Below are positions 1-7,300 of a stretch of DNA of 64,000 nt, piece by piece. The translations under genes were made by a program, and so were the position numbers. The stretch is from Stappia albiluteola. Its GTDB lineage: Bacteria; Pseudomonadota; Alphaproteobacteria; Rhizobiales; Stappiaceae. Each line of letters begins with the position of its first letter. The first letter of the stretch is position 1. The DNA lies in assembly GCF_014050225.1 (NCBI RefSeq), contig NZ_JACFXV010000054.1, positions 104,073 through 168,072 of the forward strand. Reading direction: 5' to 3'. Under the pieces are notes generated by a model. The model did no database searches. It saw nothing but the letters and a program-made list of their open reading frames with translations, and had not been told where the DNA came from.

Positions 1-29
1 AGCGTTTTTTGCATGTGCGAAGCCTGATG

Positions 30-44
30 ATGCAAAAAATGCAT
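30..44. promoter_or_regulatory. ATGCA-N5-TGCAT palindrome upstream of the glucan genes
   Basis: The sequence reads ATGCA, five A, TGCAT, a perfect inverted repeat. A related T6GCAT arm lies at 5-14 and can pair with ATGCA6 at 30-39. The element is about 220 bp upstream of the glucan operon start, in a 262-bp stretch without a gene that is otherwise featureless and moderately AT-rich. It could be an operator, but it may serve a gene to the left of the window. No regulator is identified. Confidence 0.25.
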
Positions 45-262
45 AAGTCGCTGAAATAAAAGCATTAAAGTGCGTGCTGGCATGCAAGAATTCAGTTTTC
101 GCGAACCTGAATTCGCGGTAATGGATTTTTGATGCGCGGCGTGTTGCCGCAATGCTACGCCGCCGCATTTTTCGCATAACCGGGTTCTATATATCCGGTT
201 GCAGGCGAGCCGGACGACATGTCGGCAGCATGCGGGTGTCAAACGGAATCTGGAAAGTGACA

Positions 263-1840
263 ATGGATCGTCGTGCCTTTCTGGCGCTTGGTTCTGCAGT
301 GATCGGTCTGGTTGCGGGCCGCAAGCTCATGCTTGGATTGCCCGCACAGGCCGCCGAAGCCGATCCGGGCGAGGGCGTCGACTTTTCGTGGGAGCATCTC
401 GTCGAGCGGGCCCGTGCCAAGGCGGGCGAGGAATATAGCGACGAGCCGATGCCGTTGCCCGAGGTCATCACCGATCTCGACTACGACCAGCATCGGGCCA
501 TCCGCTTCCGGCCTGACCATGCCCTTTGGCGCGACCGGGACACGGACTTCACGCTGCAGGCCTTTCATCCCGGCGGGCTTTTCGATCAGCCGGTGGCGAT
601 TCATGAAGTGGCCGGCGGCAAGGCGACGCGGCTGCGGTTCGCGTCCTCCGATTTCGAATATCGTCCGCCGCTCGATGCAGCAGCCTTCAAGGACGTCACC
701 ATGCCGGGCGTCGCGGGCTTTCGCCTGCACTATCCCCTCAATCGGACGGACTATCGCGATGAGCTGATTGCCTTTCTCGGCGCGAGCTATTTCCGCGCGC
801 TCGGGCGCGGCAACGTATATGGCCTTTCCGCCAGAGGTCTTGCCGTCGACACGGCAGCCGGCCAACAGGAGGAGTTTCCGCGCTTCTCCACCTTCTATAT
901 CGAGCGGCCGCAGCCCGGCGACCGGCAGATGAAGATCTATGCCGAGCTCGACAGCCCGCGCGTTTCGGGAGCCTATGCGTTCACGATTTCCCCCGGCATC
1001 GAGACGGTGATCGATGTGGATGCGCGCATCTTCATGCGCGGCGATGTGACAAGGCTCGGCATCGCGCCGCTGACTTCGATGTATCTGTTCGGCGAAAACG
1101 ACCGCATCGGCTTCGACGACTACCGTCCCGAAGTACATGACAGCGACGGATTGGCGATCCGGCGCGAGAGCGGAGAGCGGCTCTGGCGTCCGCTCATGAA
1201 CCCCTCGCGCCTGGCACTTTCCTTCATCGGCGAAGTCAATCCGCAAGGCTTCGGACTGATTCAGCGCGACCGCGCTTTCGACAACTACCTCGATACCGAA
1301 GCCGACTATGAGCGGCGCCCCTCGCTCTGGATCGAACCGGTTGGCGATTGGGGGCGCGGCACGGTAATGCTCGCCGAGATTCCTTCCGAGAAGGAAATTC
1401 ACGACAATATCGTCGCCTTCTGGATCCCCGAGGCGCGTGCGAAAGCGGGCTCCGAGCACAGTTTCCGCTATCGCATGACGTGGGCAAGCGACGTGGAGGG
1501 CGAGGATGTCCTGGCGCGCGTGCTGCGCACGCGGACAGGCCACGGCGGCACGGCGGCGTCGGACCCCGATCCCGATCATCGCAAGTTCGTGGTGGAGTTC
1601 GCCGGCGGTGAGCTGGAAAATCTCGGCGTCGAAAGTGCGCTTGAGGCGAGGATCGAAACCGGCAATGCCGATATCCGACACCAGGACCTGCAGAAACTCG
1701 GTGATAGCGGCAGGTGGCGACTTGTCCTCGATGTGATGCGCGCGGATGCCGACAAGCCGGTAGAATTGCGCGCCGCTCTGGTGCTTGACGGCAGACCCCT
1801 GTCAGAAACCTGGCTCTATCAATGGAATGGAGACGTATGA
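263..1840 (+). CDS. opgD: Periplasmic glucan biosynthesis protein, MdoG/OpgG-OpgD family
   Basis: This 525-residue protein belongs to the OpgG/OpgD family, which acts in the periplasm on the beta-glucan backbone made by OpgH during osmoregulated periplasmic glucan synthesis. The ATG at 263 is chosen because GGAAAG lies just upstream and the protein then begins MDRRAFLALG, a twin-arginine signal followed by a hydrophobic stretch and an AQA cleavage site. An upstream in-frame start at 152 would bury this signal. A Tat signal is typical of OpgD rather than the Sec-exported OpgG, but the two paralogues are hard to separate by eye. Its stop overlaps the next start (ATGA), and opgH follows, so this is an opg operon. 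Confidence 0.88.
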   Translation: MDRRAFLALGSAVIGLVAGRKLMLGLPAQAAEADPGEGVDFSWEHLVERARAKAGEEYSDEPMPLPEVITDLDYDQHRAIRFRPDHALWRDRDTDFTLQAFHPGGLFDQPVAIHEVAGGKATRLRFASSDFEYRPPLDAAAFKDVTMPGVAGFRLHYPLNRTDYRDELIAFLGASYFRALGRGNVYGLSARGLAVDTAAGQQEEFPRFSTFYIERPQPGDRQMKIYAELDSPRVSGAYAFTISPGIETVIDVDARIFMRGDVTRLGIAPLTSMYLFGENDRIGFDDYRPEVHDSDGLAIRRESGERLWRPLMNPSRLALSFIGEVNPQGFGLIQRDRAFDNYLDTEADYERRPSLWIEPVGDWGRGTVMLAEIPSEKEIHDNIVAFWIPEARAKAGSEHSFRYRMTWASDVEGEDVLARVLRTRTGHGGTAASDPDPDHRKFVVEFAGGELENLGVESALEARIETGNADIRHQDLQKLGDSGRWRLVLDVMRADADKPVELRAALVLDGRPLSETWLYQWNGDV

Positions 1841-2175
1841 TGCAGTTGGCTCGCGATGATAGGGCAGCGGACGATCGCGTCATCTCCCTTCCTGACGGGC
1901 TTGCGCGGATCAGGCACGATATCCGCAGGCCCGACCTTTCCGACGACCTGTTGTTGACCCTGATCGGCGATGCAATCGCGGATCTGGCTCTCGACTTCAG
2001 TGCGGAAGAATTCGCCTGCGAAAAGGCCGGGCCGGAACTTCGATCGCAGATCTATGCCGCTCTCTGCCTGCCGTCGCCCGTGTCGCCCCTCGTCATGCCC
2101 GAGCAAGCGCTGGAGCGGTCGCGGCTGACCATGCTCGAGAGGCTGCGTCTGACCTTCCGTCGCCTGGCGAGCTGA
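1837..2175 (+). CDS. Small hypothetical protein coupled to the glucan genes
   Basis: A 112-residue protein without a recognised domain. The start ATG at 1837 overlaps the stop of the glucan gene (ATGA), indicating translational coupling, and opgH begins 7 bp after its stop. It is soluble, mostly helical in appearance, rich in Leu, Arg and Asp, and has no signal peptide or membrane segment. Position suggests a cytoplasmic role with OpgH, but nothing in the sequence shows it. Real coding is supported by the tight operon packing and GC-rich third positions. Confidence 0.6.
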   Translation: MMQLARDDRAADDRVISLPDGLARIRHDIRRPDLSDDLLLTLIGDAIADLALDFSAEEFACEKAGPELRSQIYAALCLPSPVSPLVMPEQALERSRLTMLERLRLTFRRLAS

Positions 2176-2182
2176 CCGAACG

Positions 2183-3997
2183 ATGCCCAAAGCCGATACT
2201 GCCATGATTTCATCCACCAATGGCCGGCTGCGAATAGTGGTGCGTCGGTTCGGGGCGTTCGTGCTTGCCGGCGGGCTGACCTATGGCGCCGTGATGATGT
2301 TCGGGGCAGTCGCGGTCGCGGACGGCTTCGACTGGCTGGACGTCGTCCGGCTCGCGCTGGTGGCTCTTTCCGCCTTCTGGCTCGCATGGGGTGCGTGTAC
2401 GGCGTTGTTGGGGCTGCTTTTCGGGGCCGAGCAGGTCGCGCGCATCGAAGGCCTGCCCGCGGGCAGGACGGCAGTTTTGATCCCCGTCTACAACGAAGCG
2501 ACTGGACCGGTCTTCGCGCGATTGGAGACGATGTACCGTTCGCTGGATCGGCTCGGGGTGCTCCCGCTTTTCGAATTCCACGTGCTTTCGGATTCAACGA
2601 GGGCAGAGTGCGCGGAACAGGAGAAGGCGGCTCATCGTCGCCTGTTGCTGCGGCTCGGCGCCGGCGGCCGGCTCTTCTATCGCCATCGTTCTCCCAACAC
2701 CGGGCGCAAGGCGGGCAACATCGCGGATTTCCTGCGCACGTCCGGCGGCGCCTATGACTACATGCTCGTGCTCGATGCCGACAGCCTGATGCGCGGCGAA
2801 ACCATTCTGGAAATGGTACGCCGGATGGAGGCGGAACCGGGGCTTGGCCTGCTTCAGACGGTGCCGCAGATCATTGGCCGCCGCACGCTGTTCGGCCGCA
2901 TGCTGCAATTTTCCGCCTCCTTCTACTCGCCGATCTTTTCGCGCGGCGTTGCAGCCTTGCAGGGCGGGGAAGGGCCGTTCTGGGGGCATAACGCACTTGT
3001 GCGCGTGCGCGCCTTCGCTTCCTCCTGCGGCATGCCGAAACTCAAGGGCAAGCCGCCCTTCGGTGGAGATATCCTCAGCCACGATACGGTGGAAGCCGCG
3101 ATGCTTGCACGTGAAGGCTGGCAGGTGCGCCTCGATCCGGACCTGACCGGTTCCTACGAGGAAGCGCCGGCAAACCTGATCGAATATGCCAAGCGCGATC
3201 GACGCTGGTGCCAGGGAAATCTGCAGCATCTGAGGCTGGTTGGCGCGCCGCGGTTCAAGCTGTGGAGCCGCATTTCCATCCTGCAGGGCGTGTTCGCCTA
3301 TCTCGGCTCGCCGATCTGGCTGCTGTTCCTCGTTGCCAGTGTCGTGGCGCCCGTTTTCGCGCCGCCGCCTGTCTATTTCAATGGCCAGTCGCCTTTTCCG
3401 GTCTTTCCGCATCCGGAAACGGAAAAGGCCCTGGCACTGCTCTTCGGCGTGGTGGCGCTGCTGATCGCGCCGAAGATACTGCTGGTCTCCCGCGCGGTTT
3501 TTTCCGGCGGAACGCGCGGGTTTGGCGGTGCCATGCAGGTGGTGGCCAGCGCCGTCTTCGAATTGGTGCTCACCTCGGTTCTGGCGCCGATCCATATGAT
3601 GTTTCAGAGCCGTTCGGTGCTTCAGGTTGTTTCCGGCGCGGACTTCGGCTGGCCGGCAACCGATCGCGAGGACGGTTCGCTCTCGCTTCGTGAAAGCCTC
3701 AGTGCCACATGGTGGATGAGCCTGTTCGGCGCGGGCGTGCTCTGGCTTGCCATTGCCTGGGCGCCGGGGCTCGTTGCCTGGCTCCTGCCGGTCGTGTTGC
3801 CGCTGGTCGCGGCGCCCGTTCTGGTGTGGGGGACGGCATCCGTGGGCATGGGCGGCGTCTTTCGCAGCCTTCGGCTGTTTCTCACGCCCTGCGAGGCGGA
3901 GCCGGAACCGGTATTGCGCGTCTATCAGGCGATCGCCTTGCATGCCGAGAAAGAGCAAACCGACGCAATGTCCCCGGCAAGCCCGAAGGCTGCGTAG
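2183..3997 (+). CDS. opgH: Glucans biosynthesis glucosyltransferase OpgH
   Basis: This 604-residue inner-membrane GT2 enzyme polymerises glucose from UDP-glucose into the linear beta-glucan backbone of osmoregulated periplasmic glucans. Two membrane spans near residues 15-80 precede a GT-A domain with the acceptor motif LDADSLM (DxD) and a C-terminal RRWCQGN (QxxRW-like) motif, followed by several hydrophobic segments (about 360-560). It is shorter than the roughly 850-residue E. coli protein and lacks the long N-terminal extension, as alphaproteobacterial versions often do. It is third in the opg operon. The RBS is weak, and an in-frame ATG at 2204 is an alternative start. Confidence 0.92.
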   Translation: MPKADTAMISSTNGRLRIVVRRFGAFVLAGGLTYGAVMMFGAVAVADGFDWLDVVRLALVALSAFWLAWGACTALLGLLFGAEQVARIEGLPAGRTAVLIPVYNEATGPVFARLETMYRSLDRLGVLPLFEFHVLSDSTRAECAEQEKAAHRRLLLRLGAGGRLFYRHRSPNTGRKAGNIADFLRTSGGAYDYMLVLDADSLMRGETILEMVRRMEAEPGLGLLQTVPQIIGRRTLFGRMLQFSASFYSPIFSRGVAALQGGEGPFWGHNALVRVRAFASSCGMPKLKGKPPFGGDILSHDTVEAAMLAREGWQVRLDPDLTGSYEEAPANLIEYAKRDRRWCQGNLQHLRLVGAPRFKLWSRISILQGVFAYLGSPIWLLFLVASVVAPVFAPPPVYFNGQSPFPVFPHPETEKALALLFGVVALLIAPKILLVSRAVFSGGTRGFGGAMQVVASAVFELVLTSVLAPIHMMFQSRSVLQVVSGADFGWPATDREDGSLSLRESLSATWWMSLFGAGVLWLAIAWAPGLVAWLLPVVLPLVAAPVLVWGTASVGMGGVFRSLRLFLTPCEAEPEPVLRVYQAIALHAEKEQTDAMSPASPKAA

Positions 3998-4063
3998 CGC
4001 CGCATCTCCTTGTTTCCTTTTCGATGCCATGAAACACGGCCCCGGTAAAAAGGGAGGGACGCT

Positions 4064-4522
4064 TTGGCGATCGTGACTGTTGAACGGGCGCGTGAGGACG
4101 ATCTGCCGGCGATGATTGCGCTGATCGAGGCCGGCTCGGTCGGGGCGAGGGCTCCTGCCGAGACGGGAGACATCGGTCCCTATCTCGCCGCATTCCGGCA
4201 TATGGATGCCCACCCCGATACGGAGCTTTACGTCGCCCGATCCCGGGATGGCGATGTGGTCGGCATGCTGATCCTGAGCTTCGTCTACGGGCTTGCGTTT
4301 CAGGGCAAGCCGCGCGCACAGGCCGAAAGCGTGCATGTGCGTGCCGATTTTCGCAGCCAGGGGATCGGGACTCAACTCATGGCGCACATTATCCAGCGCG
4401 CGCGGGAGAAGGGCTGCTGCATGGTGCAGCTGACTTCCAACAAGGCCCGCGACAATGCTCACCGCTTCTACGAGCGGCTCGGGTTTGTGCCGAGCCACAC
4501 CGGCTTCAAGTTAATGCTCTGA
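4064..4522 (+). CDS. GNAT family N-acetyltransferase
   Basis: A 152-residue single-domain GNAT acetyltransferase using acetyl-CoA; the acceptor is unknown. The A motif is visible as VRADFRSQGIGTQLM (acetyl-CoA pyrophosphate loop Q/RxxGxG/A), and the C-terminal HRFYERLGFVPSHTGFKL is the usual beta-bulge and Tyr-containing helix. The start is a TTG at 4064, preceded by a strong AGGGAGGG ribosome binding site; no ATG gives the complete domain. It lies 66 bp downstream of opgH on the same strand and could be read through from it. Confidence 0.85.
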   Translation: MAIVTVERAREDDLPAMIALIEAGSVGARAPAETGDIGPYLAAFRHMDAHPDTELYVARSRDGDVVGMLILSFVYGLAFQGKPRAQAESVHVRADFRSQGIGTQLMAHIIQRAREKGCCMVQLTSNKARDNAHRFYERLGFVPSHTGFKLML

Positions 4523-4697
4523 GTTCGTAGCACTATCCCGAACGTTCCGGATGCGTCCATCCGGCCAGTTCCGGAGCCGGTGACAATTGCGGGTGGTATG
4601 CAGGCACCCTAATTGGAAAATCGATTTGAGGCTGGCGGGCGCACTTGCTGACGCGACAATCCCGCTTGGCCGATCGTTCCGCAATGAGGAGCCTGGA

Positions 4698-5411
4698 ATG
4701 TCGCAGACCCAGAATGCGCCCATCGAACTGCACTACTGGCCGACGCCGAACGGCTGGAAGATCTCGATCATGCTTGAGGAACTCGGCGTTCCCTACGATC
4801 TTCGCCTCGTGAACATCGGCACGGGAGACCAGTTCAAGCCGGAATTCCTGCAGATTGCCCCGAATAACCGCATGCCGGCTATCGTCGATCCGGAAGGACC
4901 GGACGGCAAGCCGATCTCGCTCTTTGAATCCGGTGCAATCCTTCAGTATCTCGGACGCAAGTTCGGCAAGTTCTATCCGCAGGACGAGCGCAAGCGGGCC
5001 AATGTCGACCAGTGGCTGATGTGGCAAATGGGCGGTTTCGGCCCGATGCTGGGTCAGAACCATCATTTCCGCATCTATGCGCCGGAAAAGCTGCCCTACG
5101 CCATGAACCGCTACCTCAACGAGACGCATCGTCTCTATGGCGTGCTGAACAAGCAGCTCGAGGGCCGCGAGTATGTCGCCGACGAATATTCGATTGCCGA
5201 TATGGCGATCGTCGGCTGGGCCAAGCTCTGGGAGCGCCAGGGCATGGAACTGGAAGCCGAATTCCCGAACGTGAAGCGCTGGCTCGACACGCTTCTTGCC
5301 CGGCCGGCGGTAGAGCGCGGCCTCGCCGTGGGCAAGGAAGAGCGCGAGCGGATCAATATTGCGGCTGACAAGGACGTTCAGTCGGTCCTGTTCGGTCAGC
5401 GGGCCCGCTGA
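4698..5411 (+). CDS. Glutathione S-transferase, YfcG/Nu-class-like
   Basis: A 237-residue cytosolic GST. The N-terminal thioredoxin fold begins with LHYWPTPNGWKISIMLEE, in which the Thr-Pro-Asn-Gly turn replaces the usual Tyr/Ser/Cys site, as in Nu-class disulfide-bond reductases such as YfcG. LFESGAILQYL is the glutathione-binding ESxAI motif, and the all-alpha C-terminal domain includes YSIADMAIVGW. Start ATG 4698 follows GAGGA; in-frame sequence upstream to 4587 looks non-coding. The gene stands alone and is followed by a strong bidirectional hairpin. Confidence 0.9.
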   Translation: MSQTQNAPIELHYWPTPNGWKISIMLEELGVPYDLRLVNIGTGDQFKPEFLQIAPNNRMPAIVDPEGPDGKPISLFESGAILQYLGRKFGKFYPQDERKRANVDQWLMWQMGGFGPMLGQNHHFRIYAPEKLPYAMNRYLNETHRLYGVLNKQLEGREYVADEYSIADMAIVGWAKLWERQGMELEAEFPNVKRWLDTLLARPAVERGLAVGKEERERINIAADKDVQSVLFGQRAR

Positions 5412-5439
5412 TAGCGCCTCGCCATGGCTGGCTGAGAAC

Positions 5440-5476
5440 AAGGGCCGCGTTCGGCAGGAAACCGAACGCGGCCTTT
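5440..5476. terminator. Bidirectional rho-independent terminator
   Basis: GGCCGCGTTCGG at 5443-5454 pairs perfectly with CCGAACGCGGCC at 5462-5473 around a 7-nt loop. AA/TTT flank the stem. It lies between the convergent GST and DUF2147 genes and can serve both. Confidence 0.85.
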
Positions 5477-5479
5477 CGA

Positions 5480-5926
5480 TTACTTCACGCGGCTCCAGGT
5501 CTCGCCCTTGCAGATCAGCCCGCCCAGAACGCAGCCTTCCAGCTTCATCTTGTTGCTGCCTTCCAGCGTGATGAAGCCGGTATAGGTCTTGCCGTCCTCG
5601 GCATTATAGACCTTTCCCTTCCAGCTCTCGCCCTTGCCGGTCGGCACCATGCCGAGCACGATCTGGGTGCCGAGAAGCGGGTTCGCTCGCTTGGCCGGAT
5701 CCGGATTGTTCACGTCGTTGCGCGGTTCCTTCAGCCAGATGATCTTGCCGCAGAGCGCATTGCCGCAACTCGCAATCTCGATACGCGACGAGCCGGACGG
5801 CCGTGCCCAGACGCCTTCGGCGCCAGCTGCGAACGCGTTGGTTGCCAGAATGGCCGGAAGCAGTGTCGCCGCGCCGATGGCGGCCGCTCCCAGGACCCGT
5901 CTTGCAGCATGCAGGGCAAATTTCAT
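5480..5926 (-). CDS. DUF2147 domain secreted protein
   Basis: A 148-residue exported protein. The signal peptide runs from MKFALHAARR through a hydrophobic Ala/Leu stretch to an AFA-AGA cleavage site. The mature part matches DUF2147: GVWARPSG near its start, a Cys pair in IASCGNALCGKIIW, WKGKVYNAEDGKTYTG and a C-terminal ICKGETWSRV. The function of the family is unknown; it is a small periplasmic beta-rich domain. The start at 5926 has GAGGAGG at a good 8-nt spacing; ATG codons at 5932 and 5950 are too close to or upstream of that site. The gene is monocistronic and convergent with the GST gene. Confidence 0.85.
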   Translation of the reverse strand: MKFALHAARRVLGAAAIGAATLLPAILATNAFAAGAEGVWARPSGSSRIEIASCGNALCGKIIWLKEPRNDVNNPDPAKRANPLLGTQIVLGMVPTGKGESWKGKVYNAEDGKTYTGFITLEGSNKMKLEGCVLGGLICKGETWSRVK

Positions 5927-6408
5927 TGGCATTTCCTCCTCGTTTCCCATGGCGGGTTCGTATTGCGGATGTCCCCGTTTACGGGGAGCCGGTTCGTTGA
6001 CCTTTACGCAAACGTTACGATACGCGCCCGGAATGCCGGGCGAAAGCCGTGTCCTAACGTCATGAGGAAGCGAAACAGGAAGAATTGATCGACTTTTCCC
6101 GGTTGGCGATTTTTTGTGTAAATGGTGGCTTGGTAAAGAAACTCTAAGTACGAAGGACCGCCGCTTTTCTTTCGGCCATTGAATTGAAAGGGATAATTCG
6201 GCTTTCAGCCTTTCGATTGCGTTAAATTTACAGAAAATTTTGAAAGTGTTTGAGTCTTGTTAATTTAAAATCTTAAAGAGCGATTCAAACAAGCGCGACA
6301 AACTCCACTGCAGAAACGGATCATAACGCGAGTTTCCAAGAATAGATATTGGAACAACTTGATCCGGTAAGTCGAATATACAGTTTCTGCAATGACAGGA
6401 GAGATGTC
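5927..6408. other. Intergenic region, 482 bp, no gene seen
   Basis: This stretch separates two divergent genes. The left part should hold the promoter of the DUF2147 gene. From about 6060 it is AT-rich with many T and A runs and should hold the promoter of the Sel1-type gene. No convincing ORF, hairpin or repeat was seen. Confidence 0.5.
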
Positions 6409-6678
6409 ATGGCTCGTTATGAAATCGGATCGGCCGAACTGGCGATCATGGGTGAAAAGCCGGCTGGAGCGGAAATCCTGCTGCAACTTGGTCTGGATAG
6501 TGCCTGCGGCCGCAATGGTGTCGCGGATCTCGTCGCGGCCCATAAATGGTTCAATCTGGCGGCGATGAAGGGCAATCGGGAAGCTGCCCGTCACCGGCAG
6601 GAAATCTCCCGCGAAATGAACCGCGAGGAAATTGCCGAGGCGCAGCGTGCGGCTCGCGAGTGGTTGAAGCTGCACTGA
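6409..6678 (+). CDS. Short Sel1-repeat-like protein
   Basis: An 89-residue protein with one recognisable Sel1/TPR-like unit: DLVAAHKWFNLAAMKGN followed by Arg/Glu-rich helices to EWLKLH. Single-unit Sel1-like proteins of this size are common in rhizobia and have no known function; a protein-protein contact role is inferred from the fold. The ATG at 6409 has AGGAGAG 6 bp upstream, which favours it over the in-frame codon at 6349. It lies alone, 262 bp before tRNA-Ser; that gap shows nothing recognisable. Confidence 0.75.
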   Translation: MARYEIGSAELAIMGEKPAGAEILLQLGLDSACGRNGVADLVAAHKWFNLAAMKGNREAARHRQEISREMNREEIAEAQRAAREWLKLH

Positions 6679-6940
6679 GTGGTCCGCACGGCTGCGACAT
6701 CCCGCAATTCGGCAAGAGGCGTTGCTCCCTGTTCGCCGCGGCAGGCGGTGTTCGATCAGAATGCCCAGGGCGTGCAAACCCGGGACGGGACCGGACGAGA
6801 CCTGTACGGGAAATGGCTGCTCTTCCGGGCATGTTCCCGTCGGCGACCGCGGGAGCTTTCCGGCCTTGATGGCGTTCTCCACAGGCGGCCTCGCCAAAAC
6901 GCCTTGCTTTTGTGCGATTTTGCGATATCACGAAGCCCGT

Positions 6941-7030
6941 GGAGAGGTGGCCGAGTGGTCGAAGGCGCTCCCCTGCTAAGGGAGTAGACGGGAAACCGTC
7001 TCGAGGGTTCGAATCCCTTCCTCTCCGCCA
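6941..7030 (+). tRNA. tRNA-Ser (anticodon GCU)
   Basis: The sequence folds as a class II tRNA. GGAGAGG at 6941-6947 pairs with CCTCTCC at 7020-7026, followed by discriminator G and an encoded CCA. The anticodon stem CTCCC/GGGAG encloses anticodon GCT at 6975-6977. A long variable arm and the T arm GGGTTCGAATCCC follow. Its 3' end is one of two copies of the island's direct repeat. Confidence 0.97.
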
Positions 7031-7032
7031 TT
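7017..7032 (+). repeat. Left attachment repeat (tRNA-Ser 3' end)
   Basis: CTTCCTCTCCGCCATT covers the last bases of tRNA-Ser plus two more, and recurs exactly at 21526-21541. It is the putative left att site of the CRISPR island; integration at tRNA 3' ends that restores the tRNA is typical of P4-type integrases. Confidence 0.75.
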
Positions 7033-7300
7033 GAAATTCATAACTATATGAATTTAAAAAGATTATTATTTTTCTTCGCTGTGTGCCCCACAACAAAGCC
7101 CACATTTTTTGAGCGCCGCAATTACGTGGGAATTTGCATAGTGCTGCCGCCGTGGTTAGCGAAGCGCGCAATTCCAACTTTAGCGCGTAAAGAATTTCGA
7201 TTTATAATCCCGTTTACAATTACCGACCGCGCTGCAATGCTGGCGGCCTCATTTTGAATTTTTTCATCCTTAATTGGTTGGCGCCTGGCTGCAAACAGAA
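7031..7300. promoter_or_regulatory. AT-rich left end of island with presumed cas promoter
   Basis: These 270 bp between the left att repeat and cas3 are AT-rich and contain no credible gene. A TATAAT at 7203-7208 is a possible -10 box; the -35 is unclear (TTTAGC near 7179). The promoter of the seven-gene cas operon should lie here because the cas genes are packed with overlaps downstream. Confidence 0.35.

Noticed and set aside
2594..4498. A 634-codon frame antisense to opgH and the GNAT gene
   Set aside because: It spans two real plus-strand genes and their gap and shows no protein family.
7048..7257. A 69-codon frame between tRNA-Ser and cas3
   Set aside because: It starts in the AT-rich island end without an RBS and resembles nothing; more likely promoter and att DNA.
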